Below the pieces are notes generated by a model. That model did not search any database. It had not been told where the DNA came from and saw only the letters and a list, made by a program, of their open reading frames with translations. The position numbers were made by a program, and so were the translations under genes. A stretch of DNA of 64,000 bases from NCBI RefSeq assembly GCF_039994875.1, contig NZ_CP121196.1, forward strand, positions 4,092,001 to 4,156,000. The letters are read 5' to 3'. Positions 56,973-64,000 of this stretch are shown piece by piece; the first letter of the stretch is position 1, and each line of letters starts with the position of its first letter. The DNA comes from Telmatobacter sp. DSM 110680. GTDB lineage: Bacteria; Acidobacteriota; Terriglobia; Terriglobales; Acidobacteriaceae.

Positions 56973-57301
56973 GGCATTTTCTCTCGATGACGGAACTGTT
57001 ACTGTCTCCTATTGTGCGCAGAAGGCGGGAAATAACCTGCAAAGGCGCGAGAACTTTCGGTGTTTTTAAATCAGGTAGTTAGAAGGAAGATTTTGTGGCG
57101 ACTCTTGACAGGTTGGCTGCGGATGCCGGGCCTGCCTATGCGTATCGCGAGTACCTTGGTTGTATTCAGAAGCGATGAAGTTGTATTTACCATCCCCCGC
57201 TGGCCGTCGTTTACTTGGGTCGATTAGCTGAGCGGCGTGGCCTTTCTGCCAGTACACATCCCTTGCCGCGCGCTCGATCGAAGCAAGCAAAGGGAGGTCA
57301 A
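56973..57301. other. 329-base intergenic interval
   Basis: No gene-like frame on either strand; probably promoter region for the frameshifted gene and for the following secreted protein gene. No strong repeat or palindrome is visible. Confidence 0.5.
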
Positions 57302-57988
57302 ATGATGAAAGCACGCATACTCTTCCACGGCGCCGCGGTAGTGGTGCTGGTAACCGCGGTGGTTGCCGCCGCGCAGGCACCCTCAACCCCCAAGAAGGCC
57401 GCCACTGAGGCGTCAGCCGGCCAAACCGCCAACCGCGAGTCGAGCGCTCCGTCGGTTTCTGAGCGCGAAGCACAGAGCGGCCACGCCACTGGCAAGCGGC
57501 AGTACAGCTCGGTTTCAACAGCCGCGGACCGCGAGTCGAGTGCGCCTTCAGTCTCCGAGGTTACGGTGAAAAGCAGTCAGGCCACCGATCGCAAATCCGG
57601 CAGCGTGATTGTGGTGGATCGCGAATCTTCAAGCGGCATGATGACGGGTCGCAGGCAACACGAGCCGGTTCTGACATCGGCCGATAAATCACTGGGCTCC
57701 GCGCATGCCACCGAATCTTTGAATGCGCAGGCACCGGCTGCAGACGCAAAGGGCGGCAACATGCAGAACGCGTCTTCGAACCCTATGTACAAGGACAATG
57801 GAAGCGCAGGCAACAATCCTTTGTATGAGTCCAAGGACAAGCAGGTTGCTCCGAAGCCTGGCACAAGCCACGAGACGGTCGAGTACAAGGATCCTGAGGA
57901 CATGACCACCCGGTACCGTCCCGGCAACAACAAGACCACGACGGTAAAGCCGTCGAGCGCTCCGGGCACTACTCCGCCCAGCAAATAG
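57302..57988 (+). CDS. Secreted low-complexity protein with internal repeats
   Basis: The 228-residue protein has a signal peptide (KARILFHGAAVVVLVTAVVAAAQA). Residues about 47-140 have three degenerate repeats of about 30 residues that begin (N/D)RESSAPSVSE or DRESSSG and continue to a G-K-R or G-R-R (for example GHATGKRQYSSVSTAAD and MMTGRRQHEPVLTSAD). The end is disordered and has NPMYKDNGSAGNNPLYESKD, a duplicated NP-x-Y motif. The start is ATG 57302 (or 57305) after GGGAGG. A second secreted protein with a similar N terminus lies at 58363. No function can be assigned. Confidence 0.65.
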   Translation: MMKARILFHGAAVVVLVTAVVAAAQAPSTPKKAATEASAGQTANRESSAPSVSEREAQSGHATGKRQYSSVSTAADRESSAPSVSEVTVKSSQATDRKSGSVIVVDRESSSGMMTGRRQHEPVLTSADKSLGSAHATESLNAQAPAADAKGGNMQNASSNPMYKDNGSAGNNPLYESKDKQVAPKPGTSHETVEYKDPEDMTTRYRPGNNKTTTVKPSSAPGTTPPSK

Positions 57989-58015
57989 GCGTTGAAACTG
58001 ATCTTTTAAGTGAAT

Positions 58016-58039
58016 GAAACGCCGGCATGCCGGCGTTTC
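58016..58039. terminator. Perfect 24-base palindrome, terminator-like
   Basis: A perfect inverted repeat (GAAACGCCGGCA joined to TGCCGGCGTTTC) starts 27 bases after the secreted-protein stop. It would form a strong stem. Only a short TTTC-GTCTTT follows, so it is a weak bidirectional terminator at best, or a REP-like palindrome. Confidence 0.6.
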
Positions 58040-58100
58040 GTCTTTGGGTTGAGAGGTCGCTGCGGGGGGCTAAAGCAGAGCGTTCATATTGTCGCCTTTG

Positions 58101-58174
58101 CGGCCCGGCTAAAGCCGTGCCCCTGCTACAAAGCAACGGTTTGTCGAGTTTTCCAGCAGGCTGTGAAGTCGTGC
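58101..58174. repeat. Probable degenerate intergenic repeat
   Basis: CGGCTAAAGCCGTGCCCCTG followed 26 bases later by GAGTTTTCCAGCAGGCTGTG resembles dispersed intergenic elements that I recall from acidobacterial genomes. CGGC-TAAA-GCCG is a small hairpin. The call is by recognition; no second copy is in the window. Confidence 0.35.
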
Positions 58175-58362
58175 ACTGATACGGGCCAGCCTCCAAGCCA
58201 TTCTGGGACAGACTGGCACCTTGGTGGTACCTGGGTCAGCTCAGGTTGTATTTACCGGGTCACGCAGTAACGTGTGTACTAACACTAAATAGCAGGAGCC
58301 GGTTACTCAATCAGGCCCTCATCCAGCGGTCAATGCCGCAGGGTCCCTAAAGGGAGTTGTCG

Positions 58363-58692
58363 ATGAAAGCTCGGGTCACCTTCTACTTTGCCGCTGTAGT
58401 TGCCTTGGTTCTCTTTCTTGCATCCATGCAGTCGCATGCCACTGAGAGGCGCGATCCGTTCATCATTCAGGACACGCCGCAGACGCAGGCCGCACGTTCG
58501 ACAAGCATCGTTCGCGCGACGGCATTGGCAACGAAGCCGGCGCAAAGTAGTCAGAGGAAGCGAAAGGCCACCTCGGGTGCCTTGAAGACTGGGCTCGAAG
58601 GCGTGAATGCACGATCAGGCGAAAAGAAGACGTCGATCGACTTGACTGCAGGCAGCGAGCCGAGTACCTCCGCCGGTGGCGCTACAAAATAG
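58363..58692 (+). CDS. Small secreted protein of unknown function
   Basis: The 109-residue protein has a signal peptide (KARVTFYFAAVVALVLFLAS) and a short Thr/Ala/Lys-rich mature part that looks disordered. The signal is similar to that of the protein starting at 57302 (both begin MKAR with AAVV and LV), so the two may be related by duplication of the 5' part. ATG 58363 has GGGAG 6 bases before; an in-frame TTG at 58357 is less likely. Function unknown. Confidence 0.6.
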   Translation: MKARVTFYFAAVVALVLFLASMQSHATERRDPFIIQDTPQTQAARSTSIVRATALATKPAQSSQRKRKATSGALKTGLEGVNARSGEKKTSIDLTAGSEPSTSAGGATK

Positions 58693-58729
58693 CAAACGGC
58701 ATTTTTAACCGGCTCGCTGAGCAGTTCTC

Positions 58730-60367
58730 TCACTGCTTTGAATCAGCGACCGTAGCCTTGATGAAGTCGCTCACGCGATCATGCAGTTGCTTCAGGCTTC
58801 CATCGTGTACGTAAACCATGTGGCCCGATTCGTACCACGAGTATTCGATGTTCTTTGCGAGCGACGGTGGGATGGGAAGATGTTTTTCTTCGTACTGCGC
58901 GGCAAAGAACGGGGTGGCCAAGTCGTAATACCCTCCGTTGAGCATCACCTTCAAATGGGGATTGGTCTTCATCGCGTCCGCGAGATCGTTTGAGACATTC
59001 AGCACCATCGAATTGTCTCCATGTTTGAAGTCCCATTTGCTTCCGCCGCCAAACACATCGGCAGAAGGAAAATACGTCTGGTCTTCCCCGTACTTCAAAT
59101 CTTTCCGAATATAGCTGTTGAAGAGAGAAACGTATGCCGACGAGATTGCAGCGCTTTGCGGATCGTAATCCGCGCTCTCGCTAAGGGGATTCAGGCTCGG
59201 TCCCGTGAAGCGCGTATCAAGACGGCCAATCGTGAGGTCCAGGTCGTCTGCAAAGGCTTTCTCAAATTCTCCACCATTTACACGCAGGTTGGCTTTGAGC
59301 AGATACGCGACCGGCAAGCCTGTATAGGCATGCAGTTTTTCAGCGACGGATTGTCTTTCTGCATCGGAAAGATCTGTTCCAAGGGTAAGCGCTCGCAAAT
59401 AGGGACCTACGGCGAAGTCTTCTACCTCTTTCAAAAATGGGTCGAGCGCAGCCGGCTGTGGTGACACCTTTTTGTGGTACCAAGCAGTGGCGGCGTAGGT
59501 GGGCAGAGCCAGGATATATGACAAATCAATTCCTGGATTCAGATTCGCCCCGTCAATGTCGCTTGTGAAGTTGAAGACCTGCGACAAGAGGATCACGCCA
59601 TTCAGGTCGATATTCTGGCGATCTCCCAGCATCTTGACGAGCACAGCTGAGCGCGTGGTTCCGTAGCTCTCTCCGAAGATAAACTTCGGGGAATTCCATC
59701 GGCCGTACTTGGTAATGAACCGTGCGATGAAGCGTGCGAATGCACCTCCATCTTGATCCACACCCCAAAAGGCCTTTTCGGCATCTTTGCCGATCAATCG
59801 GCCAAAGCCTGTTCCCGGGGCGTCGATGAACACCAAGTCGCTGACATCGATCAGGGAGTTGGCGTTGTCAACCATTTTGTAGGGCGCCGCCGGCAAATGG
59901 GAGTCGCCACCTGTCACTACGTGCTTTGGGCCGAGTGATCCCATGTGCAGCCAGACGGTCGAACTGCCGGGTCCGCCGTTGTAGAAAAACGTGACGGGAC
60001 GGTCTTCGGCTTTGACGTCCTTCTTGAAGTAGGCTACGTAGAACATCCGCGCGACCGGTGGAGCGTCCTTGGCTTCCTTTGGAGCGGAGATGGCAAGCTG
60101 GCTGCCCGCTAAAGGTTTGCCATCCATTCCGAGTTGAGCATCGTCGGCATCGGTCGCACCTACCGTAATGGTCCCTGCAATGCTGGTGTAGGCGATGTGC
60201 TGGTTGCCGACGTCGATGGTGCTCTGCGTGGTTGCCTCGCTCGGCGGCACCTTCTCCGCGGCATCAGGCTTCTTTGTTGAGTTGTCGTCATCCGCGCGCG
60301 CAGACGAGCACCAGGGAAGAAGCGCAGCCGCAAGTGCGGCAGCGCCAAGGAGGCGATTCACTTGCAT
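58730..60367 (-). CDS. Secreted serine carboxypeptidase-like protein (peptidase S10)
   Basis: The 545-residue protein has a signal peptide (VNRLLGAAALAAALLPWCSSARA). The S10 carboxypeptidase fold is complete. VTFFYNGGPGSSTVWLHMG forms the oxyanion region. The nucleophile Ser is in FIFGESYGT, the acidic residue in MLNGGYYDLATPFF and the catalytic His in SGHMVYVH. It probably acts in the periplasm, removing C-terminal residues from peptides. It stands alone, convergent with the small secreted protein and in the same direction as the dipeptidase 160 bases upstream. Confidence 0.9.
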   Translation of the reverse strand: MQVNRLLGAAALAAALLPWCSSARADDDNSTKKPDAAEKVPPSEATTQSTIDVGNQHIAYTSIAGTITVGATDADDAQLGMDGKPLAGSQLAISAPKEAKDAPPVARMFYVAYFKKDVKAEDRPVTFFYNGGPGSSTVWLHMGSLGPKHVVTGGDSHLPAAPYKMVDNANSLIDVSDLVFIDAPGTGFGRLIGKDAEKAFWGVDQDGGAFARFIARFITKYGRWNSPKFIFGESYGTTRSAVLVKMLGDRQNIDLNGVILLSQVFNFTSDIDGANLNPGIDLSYILALPTYAATAWYHKKVSPQPAALDPFLKEVEDFAVGPYLRALTLGTDLSDAERQSVAEKLHAYTGLPVAYLLKANLRVNGGEFEKAFADDLDLTIGRLDTRFTGPSLNPLSESADYDPQSAAISSAYVSLFNSYIRKDLKYGEDQTYFPSADVFGGGSKWDFKHGDNSMVLNVSNDLADAMKTNPHLKVMLNGGYYDLATPFFAAQYEEKHLPIPPSLAKNIEYSWYESGHMVYVHDGSLKQLHDRVSDFIKATVADSKQ

Positions 60368-60526
60368 ATTTTTCTCCGTGAGGGAATCTTGAGGGCTAAG
60401 TATAGACCAGAAAAGCGCTCAATCGTACAGAGCAGATTTGCAGAGCAGAGGACGATGCTTCCCGGCTACCCCGGTTGGTGGCGATGAACCAGCCCGGGAA
60501 GAACTGCTGCGATGATCCGTGGCTCG

Positions 60527-61837
60527 CTACTTCTGAAATGGCTGCTTGTCAGTAATGCGGGGGCGGTTTTCGGCTTGGAGCTGCTTGCTTACCTGTTCAA
60601 CTTCGTGGAAGACACGGAGGAGATTGCCGCCTAGAATTTTACGGCAGTCTTCAGCGGAGTATCCGCGCTGCATCAATGCTGCGGTGATTTTAGGGAGGTC
60701 GGCTGGGGAATCCATGCCTTCCGGCAACTGGCCGTTGACGCCGTCGAAGTCGGAACCCAGACCGACGTGATCAACGCCGGCAACCTTGGCGATGTGGTCG
60801 ATGTGGTCGACGAGCGCGGAAAGAGGCGGCCGGGGAATGCGGTCGGCATACTGGCGCTGAAGTTTTTCAATTTCTGCGCCCGGTGCCTCCTTGCCTTCAG
60901 CCTTGTACTTATCTTTGAGCGCCTGAACAGCCTTGTCGACTTCGGGCTGCATTGCCTTCTGCGCGTCGCGGTACTGCTGGGAGATGAACGCGGAGTAGAA
61001 ATTTACCTGCACCACGCCGCCTTTGGAGCCGGGACCGCCCGAATTAGCCACGGCGCGGAGCATGTCGTCGGTCATGTTGCGCGGAGCGTCGGTGAGGGCG
61101 CGCGCGGCGGAGTGAGAAGCGATAACGGGTGCACGCGTGATGATGAGCGTGCGGTAGAAGGTGCGGTCGGAGACGTGGGAGATGTCGACCATCATGCCAA
61201 GGCGGTTCATCTCGTAGACGACGTCTTTGCCGAACTCGTTGAGGCCTTCTTTGGTGTGGGGGATGGAGGTGTCGTTGATGTCGCCGGAGCTGTCGGCCCA
61301 TGAGGTGGAGTTGGACCATGTGAGGGTCATATAGCGCACTCCGAGCGCGTAGTACTGGCGCAGGAGAGCGAGCGAGTCTTCAATGGAGTGGCCACCTTCG
61401 ATGCCCATGAGCGCGGCGATTTTGTGTTCGCGGTGAGCGAGTTCAATGCCTTCTGGCGAGGTGACAAACATCATCTTGTCGGAGTGTTTGGCGACTTGCT
61501 GCTTCACGGCGTCGATGAGGATGAGCGTTCGGCGCGCGAACTGGCCTTTGTTGGGGACGGGATCGACCCAGATGGAGAAGAACTCGGCGCCGAGGTTGCC
61601 CTTCTGGGCGGACTCCAGGTTCCAGTTGCCGCCGTTAAGTGGGTCGGCGAGGTCGAAGTTCTCATCGACAAAACGCTGCGGGGTATCGGCATGCGTGTCG
61701 ATCACAATGGCGGAGCGCTCGACTTGTTCAGGGGTAAGTTTTGTCGTCATCTTGGGGGAAGGCTGGGGTGAAGTTTGTGCATAGAACATGGCCGGAACCG
61801 CGACCACCAGGGAGGCGAGTAAAACACGAGTCCGCAT
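60527..61837 (-). CDS. Secreted membrane-dipeptidase-like (M19) metallopeptidase
   Basis: The 436-residue protein has a signal peptide (RTRVLLASLVVAVPAMFYAQ). M19 metal ligands are visible: His and Asp in VIDTHADTP, the bridging Glu in LMGIEGGHSIED, and His in VDISHVSDRTFYRT and VIASHSAARAL. The C-terminal domain has VDHVGLGSDFDGV. The enzyme hydrolyses dipeptides, probably in the periplasm. A long insertion (about residues 270-340: KAVQALKDKYKAEGKEAPGAEIEKLQRQ) is not in the shortest relatives. It is close to the S10 peptidase gene, and the two could act together on peptides. Confidence 0.9.
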   Translation of the reverse strand: MRTRVLLASLVVAVPAMFYAQTSPQPSPKMTTKLTPEQVERSAIVIDTHADTPQRFVDENFDLADPLNGGNWNLESAQKGNLGAEFFSIWVDPVPNKGQFARRTLILIDAVKQQVAKHSDKMMFVTSPEGIELAHREHKIAALMGIEGGHSIEDSLALLRQYYALGVRYMTLTWSNSTSWADSSGDINDTSIPHTKEGLNEFGKDVVYEMNRLGMMVDISHVSDRTFYRTLIITRAPVIASHSAARALTDAPRNMTDDMLRAVANSGGPGSKGGVVQVNFYSAFISQQYRDAQKAMQPEVDKAVQALKDKYKAEGKEAPGAEIEKLQRQYADRIPRPPLSALVDHIDHIAKVAGVDHVGLGSDFDGVNGQLPEGMDSPADLPKITAALMQRGYSAEDCRKILGGNLLRVFHEVEQVSKQLQAENRPRITDKQPFQK

Positions 61838-61859
61838 AGGCTTGGGATGAGTGTACTAA

Positions 61860-61915
61860 GGAACAGGGATTGGGGAACAGGGATTCAGGATTGGAGATGG
61901 GGTTAGGGACTGGGG
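61860..61915. repeat. G-rich direct repeat
   Basis: GGAACAGGGATT occurs twice (61860-61871 and 61874-61885), followed by degenerate G-rich copies up to about 61915. It lies in the 270-base gap between divergent genes. The sequence has several GGG runs. I recall such tracts from other acidobacterial intergenic regions. Confidence 0.7.
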
Positions 61916-62108
61916 ATCGATTTGGCGGGTAGATGGAGCGGAGCGCGGTAGCGAAGCCTCCAATTGATTGCGATTTTGCTTCTAACAGGAGACCGAATGG
62001 TAACGTCTGAAGGGTCTGCGCTGGGTGGAATTTTGTTTTTTAGCAGGTTCGAGGATGCTAGAATTCACCCCAAATCGCTCCCTATTGCGACGAAAGGGGT
62101 TAACGGTG

Positions 62109-62600
62109 ATGCGTTTTTTTCGCCACCTGCCTGTACTGGCTGCTATTGCTGCTCTTATGTTTGGTTCCTCGCTGCGTTTGGGAGGCCAGAGCGCGGACCT
62201 TCCTGACTCCGCTCCGATTGCGACGATCGGTGCCGGGTCGACCGTAGCTGTCAACGTTGACGTGATTCTGCCGGCTAACCAGGGAACCATTTATTTTCAA
62301 AACGGCGCTGTTACAACCTGGGAACAGATCGACAAGAAGGCTCCGAGTTGCAGGCTTAACGCCGTCGAGAGCCCCGTGGTGCGGCGGCTGGTGCCCGGCC
62401 GCAAGATCGTCATTACCGGGACGCGTCAGAACAACGCCAGCGTGAACTTCTACGGCGACGTTCTTCAGTTTGAAGAGGACGCAACGGTCGGCGAGTTGCA
62501 ATGCGCTCCGGGACACAAGGGCGCAATGTCAATCGGTGAACTGAAGCAGGTTTTTGGCGGAATGTTCTCGCTGATCCAGGCGCCTCCGGTCGTGGGATAG
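62109..62600 (+). CDS. Small secreted protein of unknown function
   Basis: The 163-residue protein has a signal sequence (RHLPVLAAIAALMFGSSLRLGG). The mature part is beta-rich: STVAVNVDVILPANQGTIYFQNGAVTTW, SCRLNAVES, VPGRKIVITGTRQNNASVNFYGDVLQFEE, then a C-terminal helix (MSIGELKQVFGGMFSLIQ). It may be a small lectin-like or adhesin-like domain; I do not recognise it. GTG 62106 (AAGGGG 8 bases upstream) is an alternative start. It ends before a strong terminator. Confidence 0.6.
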   Translation: MRFFRHLPVLAAIAALMFGSSLRLGGQSADLPDSAPIATIGAGSTVAVNVDVILPANQGTIYFQNGAVTTWEQIDKKAPSCRLNAVESPVVRRLVPGRKIVITGTRQNNASVNFYGDVLQFEEDATVGELQCAPGHKGAMSIGELKQVFGGMFSLIQAPPVVG

Positions 62601-62626
62601 CGGAGTCGCTGATCCAAGCTCTGCGA

Positions 62627-62651
62627 GGGCCCGGCATAATGCCGGGCCTTT
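62627..62651 (+). terminator. Intrinsic terminator
   Basis: GGCCCGGC (62628-62635) and GCCGGGCC (62641-62648) form an 8-bp stem around ATAAT, followed by TTTCG. It lies 27 bases after the secreted-protein stop, in the convergent interval. Confidence 0.8.
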
Positions 62652-62679
62652 CGTATTTGCACACCAACTGCTGAGGACT

Positions 62680-64000
62680 CTACCGTTCGGATGAAAACGG
62701 CGAGGCAGGCAGGTCTTCGCTGTTGAAGAGATTGCACTGTGGGCTGTTGGCCCAACCGTAGCGAACATAGACGGGCGCGGAGACATCGGGGCTGGAGGCC
62801 ACGACCGTTGAGCCATCGATTGTCGCCGAAGCCGACACCCACCTTTCATCCTGACCGGCGATTTCGAAGCCAGTGACAAACCCTCCTTTCGCCTTTAATC
62901 CCTGACCATGATCGAACCATGTACGAATGGAATTTCCTTCGGGCGTGGCCTGGCGGAACATGGGGCCAAAGAACTCTACGTTCTCGCCATAGGTAAGGGC
63001 GCGCGCTGCACGCGCGAGGCGCAGGCCAACGTCGAGTTTGTCGGTTGGATGGACGTCGGTGGGATTGCCGATGTCGATGGTGACGGCCATGGCGGTATTG
63101 CGCAATGCCAGAGTGCGCACCTGTTGCTCTCGGAGAGTGGCCCAGTCTTCATTGGGCGTCGAGGTGAAGTTGGATATCTGGACATAGAGGAAGGGGAAAT
63201 CACCAATGCCCCACTCATGGCGCCAGTCTTCGATGAGGGTGCGCATGACTCGGTCGTAGGAATGAACCCGCGCGAGGGCGCTGTTGCTTTCGCCCTGGTA
63301 CCAGATAACTCCGCGGATGGGCAGAGGGACGAGAGGCGCGATCATGCCGTTCCATAAAAGGCCGGGGCCCCAACTGTTGAGAGGCGGATGCCAGGGAAAT
63401 TGGGGGATGGGTTTACCAGCGGCTTTGGCTTCGGCGATCTGGCGCTGCTCATCTTTTTCTTCGGCAACTGCGTCGGCGGCCTTCTCAGTCATTTTGCCGC
63501 GAGCCACAAAGATCGGCGCCAGGGCGGGATCTTCGCCAAGGGCAGTTAGCCGCACCCATGCCTCACCCACTGTTCCACCCCAGGTGGCATCGATCAGGCC
63601 GATGGTGACGTGTTGGCGGGAGGCGATGTCACGTGCGAAGTACCAGGCGACGGCTGAAAAATCTTTCGCTGTATCAGGATTCGATAGCGTCCAACCGTCT
63701 GTGTCCGCGTCGGGCATGGCGTAGTCAGAACTACGCTTGCGAATCATGAGCAGGCGAATTTGCGGATTTGTGGCTGCGGGAAGATCCTGCGCCGCGGTAT
63801 TGGCGCGGCTGAGAGGAAACTCCATATTGGACTGGCCGGATGCGACCCACACGTCGCCGACCATGATGTCGTCGAGAGTGATGGGGGATGCCTGTGGAGC
63901 GGTCTCGGTTGCAGAGGTGACGGCTTTCACCGTGAGTTGAAAGGGACCGCCCGCGGCACCGGGCTTCAGATAGACACTCCAATGGCCGGTAGGTCCGGCT
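62680..64000 (-). CDS. Sialate O-acetylesterase-like protein, 5' end beyond window
   Basis: An SGNH/GDSL-type esterase (SASA family). The frame is open to the window edge, so its N-terminal part is missing; HWSVYLKPGAAGGPFQLTV is the first visible segment. The nucleophile block is ASGQSNMEFPL. RGVIWYQGESNS and NPTDVHPTDKLDVGLRLARA follow, the latter with the catalytic Asp-x-His. The C-terminal part is a beta-sandwich-like domain (FVTGFEIAGQDERWVSASATIDGSTVVASSP). The enzyme removes acetyl groups from sialic acids or from plant xylan; the substrate is open. A terminator lies just past its stop. Confidence 0.9.
   Translation of the reverse strand, partial: AGPTGHWSVYLKPGAAGGPFQLTVKAVTSATETAPQASPITLDDIMVGDVWVASGQSNMEFPLSRANTAAQDLPAATNPQIRLLMIRKRSSDYAMPDADTDGWTLSNPDTAKDFSAVAWYFARDIASRQHVTIGLIDATWGGTVGEAWVRLTALGEDPALAPIFVARGKMTEKAADAVAEEKDEQRQIAEAKAAGKPIPQFPWHPPLNSWGPGLLWNGMIAPLVPLPIRGVIWYQGESNSALARVHSYDRVMRTLIEDWRHEWGIGDFPFLYVQISNFTSTPNEDWATLREQQVRTLALRNTAMAVTIDIGNPTDVHPTDKLDVGLRLARAARALTYGENVEFFGPMFRQATPEGNSIRTWFDHGQGLKAKGGFVTGFEIAGQDERWVSASATIDGSTVVASSPDVSAPVYVRYGWANSPQCNLFNSEDLPASPFSSER

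Overview
The window reads as chromosome of a Gram-negative (diderm), aerobic, chemo-organotrophic bacterium, most likely an Acidobacteriota of the Terriglobia type. This is an inference from four things. There are lipid A and outer-membrane functions (lpxD, a PagL-like deacylase, a LolA-like protein, beta-barrel proteins). There is an intergenic repeat of the kind that yields spurious CHPERSEG reading frames in acidobacterial genomes. There are many secreted small proteins without known function. Base composition is GC-rich and even, with frequent GTG/TTG starts. I saw no tRNA, rRNA, CRISPR array, prophage or insertion sequence; this is mostly vertically inherited chromosome with several complete operons.

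Layout. 1-960: end of a probable glycosyltransferase and a LolA-like protein. 960-5440: a four-gene membrane-bound [NiFe] hydrogenase operon (hyaABCD-like), with two CRP-type palindromes upstream and a leader ORF plus long hairpin in front of the maturation protease gene. 5480-9000: a secreted C45-type hydrolase and a nucleotidyltransferase with a bipolar charged tail. 9180-13150: a conserved small protein, lpxD, a lipoprotein and a membrane diguanylate cyclase. 13175-18740: secreted proteins, ftcD, pagL-like, yebC and a DUF2076-like protein. 18870-22330: a minus-strand run of mazG, a GNAT, an OSBS/N-acylamino-acid racemase and another GNAT. 22500-29290: pilD, a TPR protein, a SET-domain methyltransferase and the dnaX-ybaB-(MBL)-recR cluster. 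29316-34380: a receiver protein, a two-gene ABC transporter with duplicated permease, and an oxidoreductase. 34400-41570: a short KdpD-like kinase diverging from kdpE and a small membrane ORF-kdpFABC operon with a strong terminator. 41670-49530: lutABC followed by rhaI, a bifunctional aldolase/dehydrogenase gene and rhaB. 49690-53190: dnaE. 53200-64000: secreted or low-complexity proteins, a frameshifted small gene, repeats, S10 and M19 peptidases and the 3' part of a sialate O-acetylesterase.

How genes work together. HyaABC should oxidise H2 at the periplasmic face and pass electrons to quinone; HyaD processes the large subunit (the Hyp proteins must be elsewhere). RhaI, RhaB and the bifunctional enzyme convert L-rhamnose to DHAP and L-lactaldehyde/L-lactate, and LutABC oxidises the lactate to pyruvate, so the two blocks form one pathway. 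The Kdp kinase/regulator and KdpFABC form a high-affinity K+ uptake module. The GNAT plus enolase-superfamily pair resembles the known D- to L-amino-acid conversion route.

The most unusual features I see are the hairpin/leader arrangement at hyaD, the tandem CRP-like operators, the charged tail on the CCA-type nucleotidyltransferase, the bacterial SET methyltransferase with a lysine-rich tail, the Gln-rich secreted protein and the small ORF in front of kdpF.
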